Source: Candidatus Magasanikiibacteriota bacterium (GTDB taxonomy: Bacteria > Patescibacteriota > Patescibacteriia > Magasanikbacterales > UBA922). From it: 17,759 bases of DNA. Made by a program: the position numbers and the translations under genes. Location: the NCBI GenBank assembly GCA_023246565.1, contig JAHFIE010000015.1:622-18380 (forward strand). Reading direction: 5' to 3'. The notes below the pieces were generated by a model that ran no database searches, had not been told where the DNA came from, and saw nothing but the letters and a program-made list of their open reading frames with translations. Below are positions 1 through 7,189 of this stretch, piece by piece (position 1 is the first letter of the stretch; each line of letters begins with the position of its first letter).

Positions 1-969
1 CAATGCATCCGGTGTATTTACCACCATGACTCCCTCAAGCCCAATGGTGGTTACTATTTTTTTTGCTTCAGCATTGTAAACTAAACTGTCTTTGGTGAGT
101 AGGGTAAGCACATTTCCTTGTTCATAATTTTTACTTGGGTCTGGTTCAATCGCTTCTTTGAGCGCGTAGAGCGTTCCCGGATCACTCCACCCCAAATCAA
201 CATTCAAAACTACAGCTTGATTGGGCGAAATCTTTTCCACGATTCCATTGTCAAAATTGAAAATGGGTAATGTAGCATATTCTTTTTTGATGAGCGTTTC
301 GTTCTCAACCATTTTTTGTAATGCATGATACATTAGTGTCTGATGTTCAGCGTACAATCCAAGGACAAAATCAATATCAAAAATAAAATATCCTGGGTTC
401 CAAACCCATTCATGACTCGCAAACATTTTTTGACATTCAATAATTTCCGGACGATATTTCCATGCAACAAACTCATACACATTTTGCGTAATGGGTTGAC
501 CTCGTTGGATCCAGCCCAAATTATGATTCGCGAACCGTGCTTTTTCACCAAAAAAAACAAATCGATTCGGGTTGGCATGGATAAGATCTTCGGCTTGTTT
601 AAGGGCTGTGACAAATCGTTCAGGATAATCCATAAAATGATCTGCCCACAAAATTGCGGCAGTCCCTTTGTGACCTTGTTTTTTAAGACGCAATAAACTT
701 AAGCCAATAGCCGCGGTTTGGTCTCGACGTTCTGGTTCAGTTAAAATATGTGCTTCAGGAAGATCAGAAATTTGTTCACGGACTAAATCAAAGTACTGTT
801 CATTCGTGGAAATGAAAATATGTTCCAGACCAAAAGTGCGCACACGATCAACAGCCATTTGTAATGTTGAACGATTATCTTTTAATTTTTCAAACTGCTT
901 CGGAGTATTGCGCCGACTGAGCGGCCACAGACGAGTACCCGCACCACCGGCAAAAATGATTATTTCCAT
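1..969 (-). CDS. manC: Mannose-1-phosphate guanylyltransferase, 3' end cut by window edge
   Basis: The protein would make GDP-mannose from mannose-1-phosphate and GTP in the cytoplasm, the activated sugar for surface glycans. The frame is open from the ATG at 967-969 to base 1, giving 323 residues; a full enzyme of this family is about 340-360, so only the C-terminal tip is missing. Seen directly: the nucleotide-binding signature GGAGTRLWPLSR at residues 8-19, WADHF near residue 108 (family form PADH), NPGYFIFDI near residues 204-212, and a C-terminal stretch ending in a VNTPDAL-type motif usual for ManC. No extra isomerase domain can be judged because the end is lost. There is no clear Shine-Dalgarno. 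The gene follows the terminator of the exported protein upstream. The phosphomannose isomerase at 16090-17073 would feed the same pathway. Confidence 0.9.
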   Translation of the reverse strand, partial: MEIIIFAGGAGTRLWPLSRRNTPKQFEKLKDNRSTLQMAVDRVRTFGLEHIFISTNEQYFDLVREQISDLPEAHILTEPERRDQTAAIGLSLLRLKKQGHKGTAAILWADHFMDYPERFVTALKQAEDLIHANPNRFVFFGEKARFANHNLGWIQRGQPITQNVYEFVAWKYRPEIIECQKMFASHEWVWNPGYFIFDIDFVLGLYAEHQTLMYHALQKMVENETLIKKEYATLPIFNFDNGIVEKISPNQAVVLNVDLGWSDPGTLYALKEAIEPDPSKNYEQGNVLTLLTKDSLVYNAEAKKIVTTIGLEGVMVVNTPDAL

Positions 970-1013
970 AAAATTCTTATTCTTTTGTTCAAAGGCCTAA
1001 GTTCAACAAAGTA

Positions 1014-1028
1014 GGGGTATGGTACCCC
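1014..1028 (-). other. Small hairpin upstream of manC
   Basis: GGGGTA at 1014-1019 and TACCCC at 1023-1028 form a perfect 6-bp stem around a 3-base loop, 45 bases before the manC start. It has no T-run, so it is not an obvious terminator. It could be part of the manC leader or stabilise the 3' end of the upstream transcript. I see no convincing manC promoter in 970-1038. Confidence 0.35.
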
Positions 1029-1038
1029 AAACGAACAC

Positions 1039-1073
1039 AAAAAAAAAGGGGTGTGTCGGTTAAGACACTCCCC
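1039..1073 (-). terminator. Intrinsic terminator of the 1094-2215 gene
   Basis: On the minus strand a 10-bp stem (arms at 1064-1073 and 1048-1057, one mismatch) is followed directly by nine T (plus-strand A run 1039-1047). It lies 20 bases after the stop of the exported protein. A competing hairpin, GTGTCGG/CCGACAC, uses partly the same bases. Confidence 0.8.
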
Positions 1074-1093
1074 CGACACTACATAAGCTTGGA

Positions 1094-2215
1094 CTAAAAT
1101 GCTGAAAGTGTGGATGAAGAACTTTCTGAAACTTTTGATTTTTTACTCATGTATTTTGATTCAATAATGTTCCAGGCTTGTTCAATACTCATAGCCGTAT
1201 CAGGCACAACGAGGCTATCGCCCTGTACTGGTCTAAATTGCATTGAACTTCGCGCAGTTATTGTTTGCTTTCCTCGAACTTTTTTGGTAGAAACAAATTT
1301 CCCTCGAACATAGTTGTAATCATAATCATACGTCGGTTCAGTCTTTCGGTAATTTACCATAAACCCAGGGATAGAACCTGTGGTGAGATTCACGGTCACT
1401 TCAGTCTGTAACGCAGCAACGACCGTGCGAATTTTTTTGATTACTTCAGTAATTTCCTTTGCTTCAGCGTCGAGCCTTTTTTTCGTTGCATTGGGATGTT
1501 CTTTTTTATATTCATCCAGTGCAAGTTTAGCAAGAGCAGTATACCAACGTGAGTTGAAGGTTACTGAAACGACTTGAATTTTTTCACCGTACGTATTTGT
1601 TGTTACTGCTTTTTTACGAGTAACCACAATAGGCGAACCCAGTTTCTTTTGGGTCTCAAGATACCAATTTTGTATTCGAGCAGTGATCTCTTCAGTTGAT
1701 TTTTGTGTTGTATTACTATTGCTATCCAATTTCTTCAGCTGTTCTTGTAAATCAATGACGATCCATTGATTGATCAGAAATTCAACGTCGACGTCTTCAG
1801 AAATCAAAAATTCTTTAATTTCATCAGATACCGTCGCTAAACGAACATATATTTTCGTGTCATCAAAAATCTTTACGTCAACTGAAAATGGGTACTCATA
1901 GGTTTTTGAAATACCTGATCTGGTATAACGAATGTGGGGAATCCTGATGGTAAAAGAAGCATCACTTGTTGTCCGGGACAATGGATAATTATCTGAAGAA
2001 ATTTCCACAGCAAAAGACATGTTTGTCGGTGTTTTTCCTTTCCCAACAAATGTTTCAGTAACATCGGTTTGGAAAGAGAACTCCATACCGTATGCTGAAT
2101 TCTGCGTTAGTGCACGTTCAAGATTTTTCTTAATAATATCTGTTGGACTAGCGGCCATGGCTATACTTGGAAAAAGAACTGCAACAGCCATGAGTGATAC
2201 AATAAAACTACGCAT
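1094..2215 (-). CDS. Exported protein of unknown function
   Basis: I do not recognise this 373-residue protein. Residues 1-22 form a classic signal peptide: MRS, a hydrophobic stretch, then AMA before ASP as a likely signal peptidase I site, so it is probably outside the membrane. No lipobox cysteine is seen. The mature part is rich in Thr, Ser, Lys and charged beta-strand-like segments, with helical stretches such as residues 228-270. This is broadly like secreted beta-sheet lipoprotein-type folds, but that is only an impression. The C-terminus is a low-complexity Ser/Lys tail. It forms its own transcription unit, with a promoter at 2288-2316 and a terminator at 1039-1073. GGAG lies 16 bases before the ATG, too far to be a normal Shine-Dalgarno. 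Confidence 0.85.
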   Translation of the reverse strand: MRSFIVSLMAVAVLFPSIAMAASPTDIIKKNLERALTQNSAYGMEFSFQTDVTETFVGKGKTPTNMSFAVEISSDNYPLSRTTSDASFTIRIPHIRYTRSGISKTYEYPFSVDVKIFDDTKIYVRLATVSDEIKEFLISEDVDVEFLINQWIVIDLQEQLKKLDSNSNTTQKSTEEITARIQNWYLETQKKLGSPIVVTRKKAVTTNTYGEKIQVVSVTFNSRWYTALAKLALDEYKKEHPNATKKRLDAEAKEITEVIKKIRTVVAALQTEVTVNLTTGSIPGFMVNYRKTEPTYDYDYNYVRGKFVSTKKVRGKQTITARSSMQFRPVQGDSLVVPDTAMSIEQAWNIIESKYMSKKSKVSESSSSTLSAF

Positions 2216-2280
2216 ACAATAATATATAATCTCCCGACAAAGCCGGCATTGCCCGGGCAGAACCGGAAAAACAAAAATAG
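2216..2280 (-). promoter_or_regulatory. GC-rich structured 5' leader of the exported-protein gene
   Basis: The leader between the promoter and the start at 2215 is locally GC-rich in an AT-rich setting. It holds a 10-base perfect palindrome TGCCCGGGCA at 2250-2259 and a small hairpin, CCGGC-TTT-GTCGG on the minus strand, just before the ATG-proximal AT tract. Its role is unknown; a stability or translation element is possible. Confidence 0.4.
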
Positions 2281-2287
2281 TAGGCTA

Positions 2288-2316
2288 ACTTTAGCAAAAA
2301 AATAAAAAATAGTCAA
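2288..2316 (-). promoter_or_regulatory. Promoter of the 1094-2215 gene
   Basis: On the minus strand, -35 TTGACT (2311-2316), a 17-base T-rich spacer and -10 TAAAGT (2288-2293). The start of transcription would be near 2281, giving a leader of about 65 bases. It lies just after the prfB stop. Confidence 0.65.
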
Positions 2317-2329
2317 TACCCAATACTAC

Positions 2330-3412
2330 TTACTCAATTGACCACCGTAAATAAGCCTCAACAAAGCTATCAATATTCCCATTCAAAATTCCTTCAGTAT
2401 CAGTCGATTCAAATTTTGTGCGTAGATCTTTTACCATATGGTAGGGATGGAGCACGTAGGAACGGATTTGACTCCCCCATTCAGGACTCTTAAATTCACC
2501 ACGCAGTTGCAGTCGTTCAGCCGCTTCTTTTTCTTCCTGTACCTTTTGTAATTTACCTGCCAAAATTTTTAAAGCAGTTTCTTTATTTTGCAATTGAGAA
2601 CGTTCATTTTGGCATTGTACTGAAATACCCGTAGGAATATGGACAATCCGCACCGCGGAATACGTTGTGTTAACACTCTGTCCACCCTTGCCACCAGACA
2701 TAAACGTATCAATGCGCAAATCCTTATCATCAATTTTAATTTCTTGGGTATCCAATTCTGGAATAACTTCAATCAACGCGAATGAAGTATGACGCATTTT
2801 TTCAGCATCAAATGGTGAAATTCTCACCAAACGATGCGTGCCGTGTTCTGAACGAAGATGACCATAGGCATACGGTCCAACAATCCGAAACGTGGCGGAT
2901 TTAATACCAGCCTCGTTTCCTTTTGATTCATCAAGGAGCATTACGTGCCAACCTTTTTTTTCAGCGTAACGAGTAATCATGCGCACGAGCATCTCTGCCC
3001 AATCCTGCGCCTCGGTTCCACCAGAACCAGCATGAAAAGAAACAATGGCATTACCCATATCATGCAATCCGGAAAATAAAATATAGAATTCTCGACGGGA
3101 AAATTCTGTTTCTAATTCGAGCGCCTGCTGTTCAATTTCATGGGCAATTTCTTCATCAGGATTTTTACTGACTTCATCGTCAAGTGCCAATAATTCCTGA
3201 ACATTTCGAGTCAAGGTTTCCCAGGCATTAACATCATCTTTTAATGCTTCAAAGGTCCGAGAAACCGCTGTAGCATTATCTTGGTCTGACCAAAAATCTG
3301 GTTCTTGCATGATTTTTTCCAGTTTTATCATTTCTTCCTTTTTCCCCGGTATATCCAAAAGATCAGCAGTCGTCATGATCCTTGTTTGTAGGTTCAATAG
3401 TTTTTCTTTCAT
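2330..3412 (-). CDS. prfB: Peptide chain release factor 2
   Basis: RF2 ends translation at UGA and UAA by binding the ribosomal A site and triggering peptidyl-tRNA hydrolysis. The sequence shows the RF2 stop-recognition tripeptide SPF (in RISPFDAEKMRHTSF) and the catalytic GGQ loop (SGGKGGQSVNTT), after the N-terminal helical domain with the family-typical PDFW. With the ATG at 3410-3412 it is 360 residues, the usual length. The frame can be extended to a TTG at 3449-3451, but that codon lies inside the terminator hairpin of the previous gene, so I chose the ATG. The programmed +1 frameshift common in prfB is absent: the frame is continuous from the start. There is no clear Shine-Dalgarno. 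Confidence 0.97.
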   Translation of the reverse strand: MKEKLLNLQTRIMTTADLLDIPGKKEEMIKLEKIMQEPDFWSDQDNATAVSRTFEALKDDVNAWETLTRNVQELLALDDEVSKNPDEEIAHEIEQQALELETEFSRREFYILFSGLHDMGNAIVSFHAGSGGTEAQDWAEMLVRMITRYAEKKGWHVMLLDESKGNEAGIKSATFRIVGPYAYGHLRSEHGTHRLVRISPFDAEKMRHTSFALIEVIPELDTQEIKIDDKDLRIDTFMSGGKGGQSVNTTYSAVRIVHIPTGISVQCQNERSQLQNKETALKILAGKLQKVQEEKEAAERLQLRGEFKSPEWGSQIRSYVLHPYHMVKDLRTKFESTDTEGILNGNIDSFVEAYLRWSIE

Positions 3413-3441
3413 AATAACATCAATACTACTCAAAGAATGAT

Positions 3442-3475
3442 AAAAAAACAACCCCGGTCTAATACCAGGGCTGCT
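3442..3475 (-). terminator. Intrinsic terminator of the 3490-4506 gene
   Basis: On the minus strand a 12-bp stem (arms 3464-3475 and 3447-3458, with a few G-T pairs) and a 5-base loop ATTAG is followed by a run of T (plus A run 3442-3448). It sits 15 bases after the stop codon. It separates the exported protein from prfB and overlaps the rejected TTG start of prfB. Confidence 0.85.
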
Positions 3476-3489
3476 TTTCTAAACTGAAT

Positions 3490-4506
3490 CTATTGAAGAG
3501 GAACAAGAGCTGCTTGGGATGAGATATACACCCGTGCGGACGATGTAGCATTGGTCGTATTTCTCACATGAAAATTCACAAGAGTTTTCTGGTCTGGAGA
3601 AAGGAAGGAAAGTACTTTTCCATTGTGGACAATCAATTTTTGTGCTGAACCATTCACGGTCACTCCAATCGCATTCTGATAACGAGTTGTGTAGGTAACT
3701 GACGCACCAGAGGAATGGTTTAAGGTCTTACCAAGACAAAGATTGTAAAACCCTGTACCAGCATTTTGGTTATCACAGACAATCATTGGTAAAACGCGCA
3801 AATGGATAGCGATCACATCATCAACTTCAACCGGCATGTTTGGTACTTTTGAAATACCATCATTGTTTCTCACGAATGCTACTGCGGTTATATTTCGGCC
3901 GCGGTAATAATCAGTGAGGAGTAAATTTTGTGAAGAATTAACACTGAAATTTGCTTTACCTGCCAATGACTGCGCAAGAGTTTGATTGAAATTTATACTA
4001 CTCCCATTCGTTGTATCACTCCAGGCAAATGCATAGGTAAAATTACTGGTACTTGTCGCATTCTTGGTCTGAAGATTAAATTGTACACTTGCGACACTTT
4101 CCGGGACAACAACTAATTGTTTGGCAGCGTATTTACCACCCAACATGAGATATCCAGAATTTGCAGTACCAAGAGTTGCCCCTGTAGCTGGGTTGACGAC
4201 GCTAAGACTGGCAACTTCTGAAAGTGATGAACAGGTTTGCCATTCTACTTTGTAGTTCTTACCTGATATACAACTAAAAGCATATTCGCGTGGTCCATGA
4301 CCAGCATCTGAACACCCAGCTTTAAGTGTCATGGCTGGCCAATTCTTTTTTAACGTAATCTGTATATCACTGCCTACCTGGGTACAACTATAAACATTAA
4401 CTAAATTACTAACCTTGCTTGCTCCTTGCGTAGTCCCTGTAGTCTGCCACGTTCCAAGACTAAAAATAGCCACAAAGAGCGCGATCCATATTTTTTTACT
4501 GGTCAT
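3490..4506 (-). CDS. Exported cysteine-containing surface protein, unknown family
   Basis: Not recognised. This 338-residue protein starts with a signal peptide or membrane anchor (residues 5-20, IWIALFVAIFSLGTW) followed by a Thr/Ser-rich stretch. The mature part looks all-beta, with many N-x-S/T motifs. It has six cysteines (41, 65, 79, 92, 244, 257) that could make three disulfides outside the cell. Residues 209-237 carry a segment FVRNND..I...PN....DDVI that resembles one in the exported protein at 13125-13748, so the two may share a domain. The gene follows groEL by 70 bases and ends in a strong terminator. Its start codon lies inside a long inverted repeat (4502-4558), suggesting control of translation. 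It may be co-transcribed with groEL. Confidence 0.85.
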   Translation of the reverse strand: MTSKKIWIALFVAIFSLGTWQTTGTTQGASKVSNLVNVYSCTQVGSDIQITLKKNWPAMTLKAGCSDAGHGPREYAFSCISGKNYKVEWQTCSSLSEVASLSVVNPATGATLGTANSGYLMLGGKYAAKQLVVVPESVASVQFNLQTKNATSTSNFTYAFAWSDTTNGSSINFNQTLAQSLAGKANFSVNSSQNLLLTDYYRGRNITAVAFVRNNDGISKVPNMPVEVDDVIAIHLRVLPMIVCDNQNAGTGFYNLCLGKTLNHSSGASVTYTTRYQNAIGVTVNGSAQKLIVHNGKVLSFLSPDQKTLVNFHVRNTTNATSSARVYISSQAALVPLQ

Positions 4507-4558
4507 ATAGGCATGAAATTAAAAATAAAAATCTTAATCCCTCCATGCCTTATATGAC
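4502..4558 (-). promoter_or_regulatory. Long hairpin over the start codon of the 3490-4506 gene
   Basis: The arms at 4502-4515 and 4544-4558 are a 14-bp inverted repeat with one bulged base around a 28-base AT-rich loop. In the mRNA the ATG at 4504-4506 lies in the 3' arm. The only good Shine-Dalgarno-like run (GGAGGGA) lies at the loop edge, about 30 bases upstream of the ATG. No T-run follows, so it is not a standard terminator. A 16-codon mini-ORF (ATG at 4545-4547) starts in the 5' arm and overlaps the main start. Confidence 0.55.
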
Positions 4559-4576
4559 GAACGGGTAGAAGAATTC

Positions 4577-6220
4577 TTACATCATGCCCATGCCACCGCC
4601 CATACCACCCATGCCGCCCATGTTTGGCATAGCTGGTTCTTCTTTCTTTGGTACATCAGTAACTACAGCTTCAGTGGTCAAAAACATTCCAGCGATTGAA
4701 ACCGCGTTTTCAAGAGCAGTACGCGTAACTTTTGCCGGGTCAACAATACCAGCAGTTACCATATCAACGTATTCACCACTGGCTGCGTTAAATCCATAAT
4801 TACCTTTGCCTTTTTTTACTTCTTCAGCAACAACAGCAGGTTCATAGCCAGCATTTCTTGCAATAATACGAAGTGGTTCTTCGAGAGCACGACGGAGAAT
4901 GGCAACTGCGACGGCTTCTTCTGGATCATTCATGACCAAAGTATCCAAAGCTTTTACGGCTCGGATAAGTGCAACACCACCACCAGGAACAACACCTTCC
5001 TCAACTGCGGCCTTAGTAGCGCCAACCGCGTCTTCAATACGGTGCTTAACTTCTTTCATTTCTGTTTCAGTAGCAGCACCCACACGAATGACTGCGACGC
5101 CGCCAGCTAATTTTGCCAATCGTTCCTGTAATTTTTCTTTATCAAATTCAGAATCAGTTTGTTCAATTAATTTTTTGATTTGCGCTACACGATCTTTTAC
5201 TATTTTTTCATCACCCTTACCTTCTACGATCGTGGTTGTTTCTTTGGTGGCAATGACTTTACGCGCACGACCCAAATCATCAAGCGTGGTACTATCTAAT
5301 TTCAAACCAACTTCTTCGGTTATGACCCGACCGCCGGTTAATGCTGCAATGTCTTGGAGCATTTCTTTGCGACGATCGCCAAAACCAGGAGCTTTTACTG
5401 CGAGTACATTGAATGTACCGCGTAATTTATTCACCACGAGTGTAGCCAAAGCTTGACCTTCGACATCTTCGGAAATAATCACCAATTCTTTGCGACCTGA
5501 TTGAGCCACCTTTTCCAAGACCGGTAAAATATCTTCGACCGAAGAAATTTTCTTGTCAGTAATAAGGATCATGGCATCTTCGTACTCGGCTTCCATGCGA
5601 TCAGCATTGGTTACCATGTAGGGTGAAACATAACCTTTATCAAAACGCATACCTTTGACCGTCTCGATTTCCATGCCAAATGATTGTGATTCTTCCACCG
5701 TAATAACGCCATCTTCACCAACTTCTTTCATGGCTTGAGCAATTTTTTCTCCGATCTCAGCATCATTGGCTGAAATAGCTGCAACTTTAGCAATTTCGTT
5801 AGCCTCAACTGGCTTCGCAATTTCATTTTGCAAAACTTTTATAATGGCCTCGGTTGCTTTGTGCAAACCACGATTCAACGCAATAGGATTCGCACCAGCC
5901 GTAACATTTTTCATTCCTTCTTTGACAATAGCTTGAGCAAGAACAGTGGCTGTGGTTGTACCGTCACCAACAATATCATTTGTCTTGCTGGCAACTTCTT
6001 TTACCAATTCAACACCAATGTTTTCCACCTTGTCCTCCAATTCTATTTCTTTAGCAACAGTTACTCCATCTTTGGTAATAACGGGTGCACCATATCCTTT
6101 ATCAAGGACGACATTACGACCCTTGGGACCAAGAGTAATCTTAACCGTATTGGCAAGAATATCAACGCCGCGAACTAAAGCCGCGCGTGCGTCATTATCG
6201 AATATAATTTGTTTGGCCAT
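4577..6220 (-). CDS. groEL: Chaperonin GroEL (60 kDa)
   Basis: GroEL forms the double-ring folding chamber that works with GroES and ATP in the cytoplasm. The 547 residues match the usual length. The N-terminus (MAKQIIFDNDARAAL), the ATP-site motif GDGTTTATVL, the equatorial-domain catalytic region (GAATETEMKEVKHRIEDA), GGGVAL and the C-terminal GGM-repeat tail ending in GMGMM are all present, so it looks complete and functional. The start ATG is at 6218-6220; no Shine-Dalgarno is visible. groES lies upstream, but 350 bases away, with a REPIN-like inverted repeat between them. The operon is probably under HrcA control through the CIRCE element upstream of groES. I see no strong separate groEL promoter. 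Confidence 0.99.
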   Translation of the reverse strand: MAKQIIFDNDARAALVRGVDILANTVKITLGPKGRNVVLDKGYGAPVITKDGVTVAKEIELEDKVENIGVELVKEVASKTNDIVGDGTTTATVLAQAIVKEGMKNVTAGANPIALNRGLHKATEAIIKVLQNEIAKPVEANEIAKVAAISANDAEIGEKIAQAMKEVGEDGVITVEESQSFGMEIETVKGMRFDKGYVSPYMVTNADRMEAEYEDAMILITDKKISSVEDILPVLEKVAQSGRKELVIISEDVEGQALATLVVNKLRGTFNVLAVKAPGFGDRRKEMLQDIAALTGGRVITEEVGLKLDSTTLDDLGRARKVIATKETTTIVEGKGDEKIVKDRVAQIKKLIEQTDSEFDKEKLQERLAKLAGGVAVIRVGAATETEMKEVKHRIEDAVGATKAAVEEGVVPGGGVALIRAVKALDTLVMNDPEEAVAVAILRRALEEPLRIIARNAGYEPAVVAEEVKKGKGNYGFNAASGEYVDMVTAGIVDPAKVTRTALENAVSIAGMFLTTEAVVTDVPKKEEPAMPNMGGMGGMGGGMGMM

Positions 6221-6306
6221 ACTGATAATTTATTATGTTAACTGTAAAAAATTTGAATCCTATTTATGTTTTATCTGAAATCGTTCTCTATCATTCTAGT
6301 CATGAC

Positions 6307-6384
6307 TGTCATTCTGGCGAAAGCCAGAATCCAGTATTTATCATTTTAATTTAATTCTGGATTCTGGCTTTCGCCAGAATGACA
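6307..6384. repeat. REPIN-like perfect inverted repeat (two 28-bp arms)
   Basis: Arms at 6307-6334 and 6357-6384 are exact reverse complements, with a 22-base AT-rich loop. Each arm is itself a small hairpin: ATTCTGGC and GCCAGAAT around GAAA (left) or TTTC (right). Two head-to-head REP-type palindromes are the definition of a REPIN, elements moved by REP-associated tyrosine transposases (IS200/IS605 relatives). No such transposase is in this window. It could also stabilise or attenuate the groESL transcript. Confidence 0.7.
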
Positions 6385-6483
6385 TTATTTAACACTGAAT
6401 CCTTGCTGGAGTTTATACAGCTCTGCCCGGACAATGTTGAACTTTGCAGGATCAAAATGACTAGAAGGTAAATAAGACTGGTA

Positions 6484-6527
6484 ATTTTAGAGCTTTATTA
6501 TTCCAAGTATTCTCTCAGCTCTAAAAT
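6484..6527. repeat. 11-bp perfect inverted repeat after groES
   Basis: ATTTTAGAGCT at 6484-6494 and AGCTCTAAAAT at 6517-6527 around 22 bases. No T-run follows on the minus strand, so it is not a normal terminator. It may be an RNA stem in the groESL message between the two genes. Confidence 0.5.
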
Positions 6528-6570
6528 CAGATTGCGCCGAAGGGAATGATTGGCTCCCTTGTTCAAATTT

Positions 6571-6864
6571 TTATTTTTCCAAAACCGCGAGAATATCTTC
6601 TTGACTCACAATCTTATATTCCACTTTTTCTACTTCGACTTCGTCTCCGCCCCATTTTTTTATGAGAACACGATCACCGACGCTTACTTCCATGGCTGCG
6701 CGATTACCATTGTCCAATAATTTACCTTGCCCTACAGCAACAATTTCTCCTTCTGCTTTTTTTTCTTTATCAACAGTATCAGGCAAAACAATACCTGACG
6801 CTGTTACTTCTTCCTCCTTAACAAGTTTGACAACCACATGGTCGCCGAGTGGCTTGATAGTCAT
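6571..6864 (-). CDS. groES: Co-chaperonin GroES (10 kDa)
   Basis: GroES is the heptameric lid of the GroEL chamber. The 97 residues are the normal length. The N-terminus MTIKPLGDHVVVK, the mobile loop with the GroEL-binding hydrophobic tripeptide IVL (SGIVLPDT), GEIVAVGQG and the GDRVLIKKWGG strand are all typical. The start is the ATG at 6862-6864; there is no Shine-Dalgarno. It is the first gene of the heat-shock unit, with a promoter at 7007-7034 and a CIRCE operator at 6970-6996, which gives a leader of about 136 bases. Confidence 0.98.
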   Translation of the reverse strand: MTIKPLGDHVVVKLVKEEEVTASGIVLPDTVDKEKKAEGEIVAVGQGKLLDNGNRAAMEVSVGDRVLIKKWGGDEVEVEKVEYKIVSQEDILAVLEK

Positions 6865-6969
6865 ATAGCATGATTAATTAACAATTAACAAAGAATAATT
6901 AGAGTAACCTTGATGCTTAAACCAGGATTAAGTCATACAATAATTGTTCGCGGTTAATGGTCAATACAC

Positions 6970-6996
6970 TTAGCACTCTCTCTAACAGAGTGTTAA
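6970..6996 (-). promoter_or_regulatory. CIRCE operator (HrcA binding site) of groESL
   Basis: Plus strand TTAGCACTC, nine bases, GAGTGTTAA: one mismatch from the consensus TTAGCACTC-N9-GAGTGCTAA. It lies just downstream of the predicted transcription start, the usual place for HrcA repression of chaperone operons. hrcA itself is not in the window. Confidence 0.92.
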
Positions 6997-7006
6997 GTCT
7001 ACCATC

Positions 7007-7034
7007 ATTTTAATCATTTTTCCAATCTTGTCAA
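7007..7034 (-). promoter_or_regulatory. groESL promoter
   Basis: On the minus strand, -35 TTGACA (7029-7034, perfect), a 16-base spacer and -10 TAAAAT (7007-7012, five of six). The transcription start would be near 7000, so the CIRCE begins within a few bases of it. A weaker second candidate, TTGACC (6959-6964) with TATTGT (6937-6942), lies between the CIRCE and groES. Confidence 0.75.
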
Positions 7035-7063
7035 GACCAAGAAATCCACAGTTTTTAGGGATT

Positions 7064-7184
7064 AAAAAAGCCCAAGGGAGGCAGGGCCCGCACGACGACC
7101 TTAGTAAGCTCAAGATGCCTGTCAGTACCCGAGCTTTTATGGCGTATGCACGCGCCGCTGCCTCCTCTAGGCTTTCATTAGTAG
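7064..7184 (-). ncRNA. Candidate structured small RNA, about 120 nt, family unknown
   Basis: An independent RNA gene with all its parts visible: a strong promoter (7190-7218), a GC-elevated body without a plausible protein frame, and a 3' end of paired GC-rich sequence followed by six T (7064-7069). The two ends pair: 7158-7172 with 7070-7084 forms a 15-position stem with a single A-C mismatch. Inside the stem are a hairpin GGCG/CGCC (7141-7156), a 6-bp hairpin AAGCTC/GAGCTT around 19 bases, and a weaker GGTC/GGCC hairpin, giving a cloverleaf-like three-armed layout. I checked by eye for 5S rRNA, tRNA, tmRNA, SRP RNA and RNase P RNA hallmarks and found none. A divergent 6S RNA is possible in size, but no open central bubble is seen. 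Confidence 0.6.
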
Positions 7185-7189
7185 TAGCT

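Larger units (their letters stand above)
6221..6570 (-). other. groES-groEL intergenic spacer (350 bases, no gene)
   Basis: Unusually long for a groESL operon. On the minus strand, from groES onward, it holds: a short stem AAGGGA/TCCCTT (6540-6560); an 11-bp perfect inverted repeat (6484-6494 and 6517-6527); a stretch with a coding-like but start-less frame (about 6385-6486); and the large REPIN-like inverted repeat at 6307-6384. The last 80 bases before groEL are AT-rich with no clear promoter. Confidence 0.6.

Noticed and set aside
2330..3412. Programmed frameshift or UGA recoding
   Set aside because: The RF2 frame is continuous, and RF2 with intact SPF and GGQ argues that UGA is a normal stop here.
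3413..3451. Longer prfB starting at a TTG (13 extra residues)
   Set aside because: The TTG lies inside the terminator stem of the preceding gene, and the extra residues do not resemble the RF2 N-terminus.
4580..4640. Tandem repeat at the groEL end
   Set aside because: It encodes the normal Gly-Gly-Met tail of GroEL.
4899..5456. Plus-strand open frame of 185 codons antisense to groEL
   Set aside because: It mirrors the codon pattern of a strongly conserved gene, is very Ser/Thr/Ala-rich, and lacks start signals.
7064..7184. Small RNA as a tRNA or tmRNA, because of its cloverleaf-like arms
   Set aside because: No T-loop TTCGANTC, no CCA end, closing stem far longer than 7 bp, and arm sizes do not fit a tRNA.
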